A stretch of 64,000 nt of DNA, from assembly GCA_029262515.1 (NCBI GenBank), contig JAJCZH010000005.1, positions 1 through 64,000 on the forward strand. Reading direction: 5' to 3'. The notes beneath the pieces were generated by a model that worked only from the letters and a program-made list of their open reading frames with translations, did not search any database and was not told the DNA's origin. Origin of the DNA: Deltaproteobacteria bacterium (GTDB lineage Bacteria; Desulfobacterota; GWC2-55-46; JADFVP01). Within the stretch, counting starts at the first letter, position 1; the number at the start of each line of letters is the position of its first letter. Below, in pieces: positions 63,967-64,000 of this stretch. The position numbers were made by a program, and so were the translations under genes.

Positions 63967-64000
63967 ATTCCTTTTCCGTACTAAGTTCCAATACTCTGTT

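Overview
The window is about 50% GC, densely coded, and from a Gram-negative bacterium: it carries lptC/lptA/lptB, kdsC, many lipoprotein signals and PEP-CTERM proteins. The gene orders rimP-nusA-ylxR-infB-ylxP-rbfA-nrnA-truB-rpsO-pnp-M16 protease and kdsC-lptC-lptA-lptB-rpoN-hpf-ptsN-hprK-rapZ-EIIA(Man), the GH57 glucanotransferase, the two-subunit GlcD/GlcF type oxidase and the rubredoxin/rubrerythrin/hemerythrin set all point to a deltaproteobacterial-type (Desulfobacterota-like) lineage. I cannot name a genus from sequence alone. No tRNA, rRNA, CRISPR array, transposase or integrase was seen.

Layout. 1-2.1 kb: the end of a TPR protein and a lipoprotein cyclophilin. 2.3-13 kb: a translation/RNA block (rimP to pnp) behind a leader with a strong intrinsic terminator. 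13-23.3 kb: M16 protease, an orphan response regulator, a glycolate/lactate-type oxidase pair, a GH57 glucanotransferase and LPS genes. 23.3-30.7 kb: rpoN, hpf and a PTS relay (PtsN, HprK, RapZ, EIIA-Man, EIIB-Man, HPr, EI) with no membrane EIIC/EIID in view, so it looks regulatory. 31-33.9 kb: metK and ahcY, each with a good sigma70-like promoter.

33.9-38.2 kb is accessory DNA. A small integron-cassette cluster without integrase (two attC-like sites, 35005-35064 and 36156-36229) carries a DUF2238 membrane protein, a hypothetical protein and a gene broken by a TGA codon. Next come a two-domain glutaredoxin and two relics: a histidine-kinase ATPase fragment and a collapsed PEP-CTERM gene. 38.2-48.9 kb is rich in redox and oxygen-stress functions: a class II glutamine amidotransferase that appears to start at ATC, a 44-residue rubredoxin, a rubrerythrin-like ferritin, a geranylgeranyl-reductase-like flavoprotein, a PDZ/Spy-like protein, hemerythrin, two PEP-CTERM proteins, a peroxiredoxin-like gene with an early TGA, and a cytochrome b561-YceI pair. 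49-64 kb holds a repeat-rich TPR lipoprotein, a hybrid histidine kinase, a cold-shock protein, DUF190, a diguanylate cyclase, a DUF302 gene next to dispersed palindromic repeats, an EamA transporter, an NtrC-type two-component pair and prmC.

The observations most worth checking are the ATC start directly before the catalytic Cys (38248), the integrase-less cassette cluster, the two genes interrupted by in-frame TGA codons, and the leader terminator ahead of the nusA operon.
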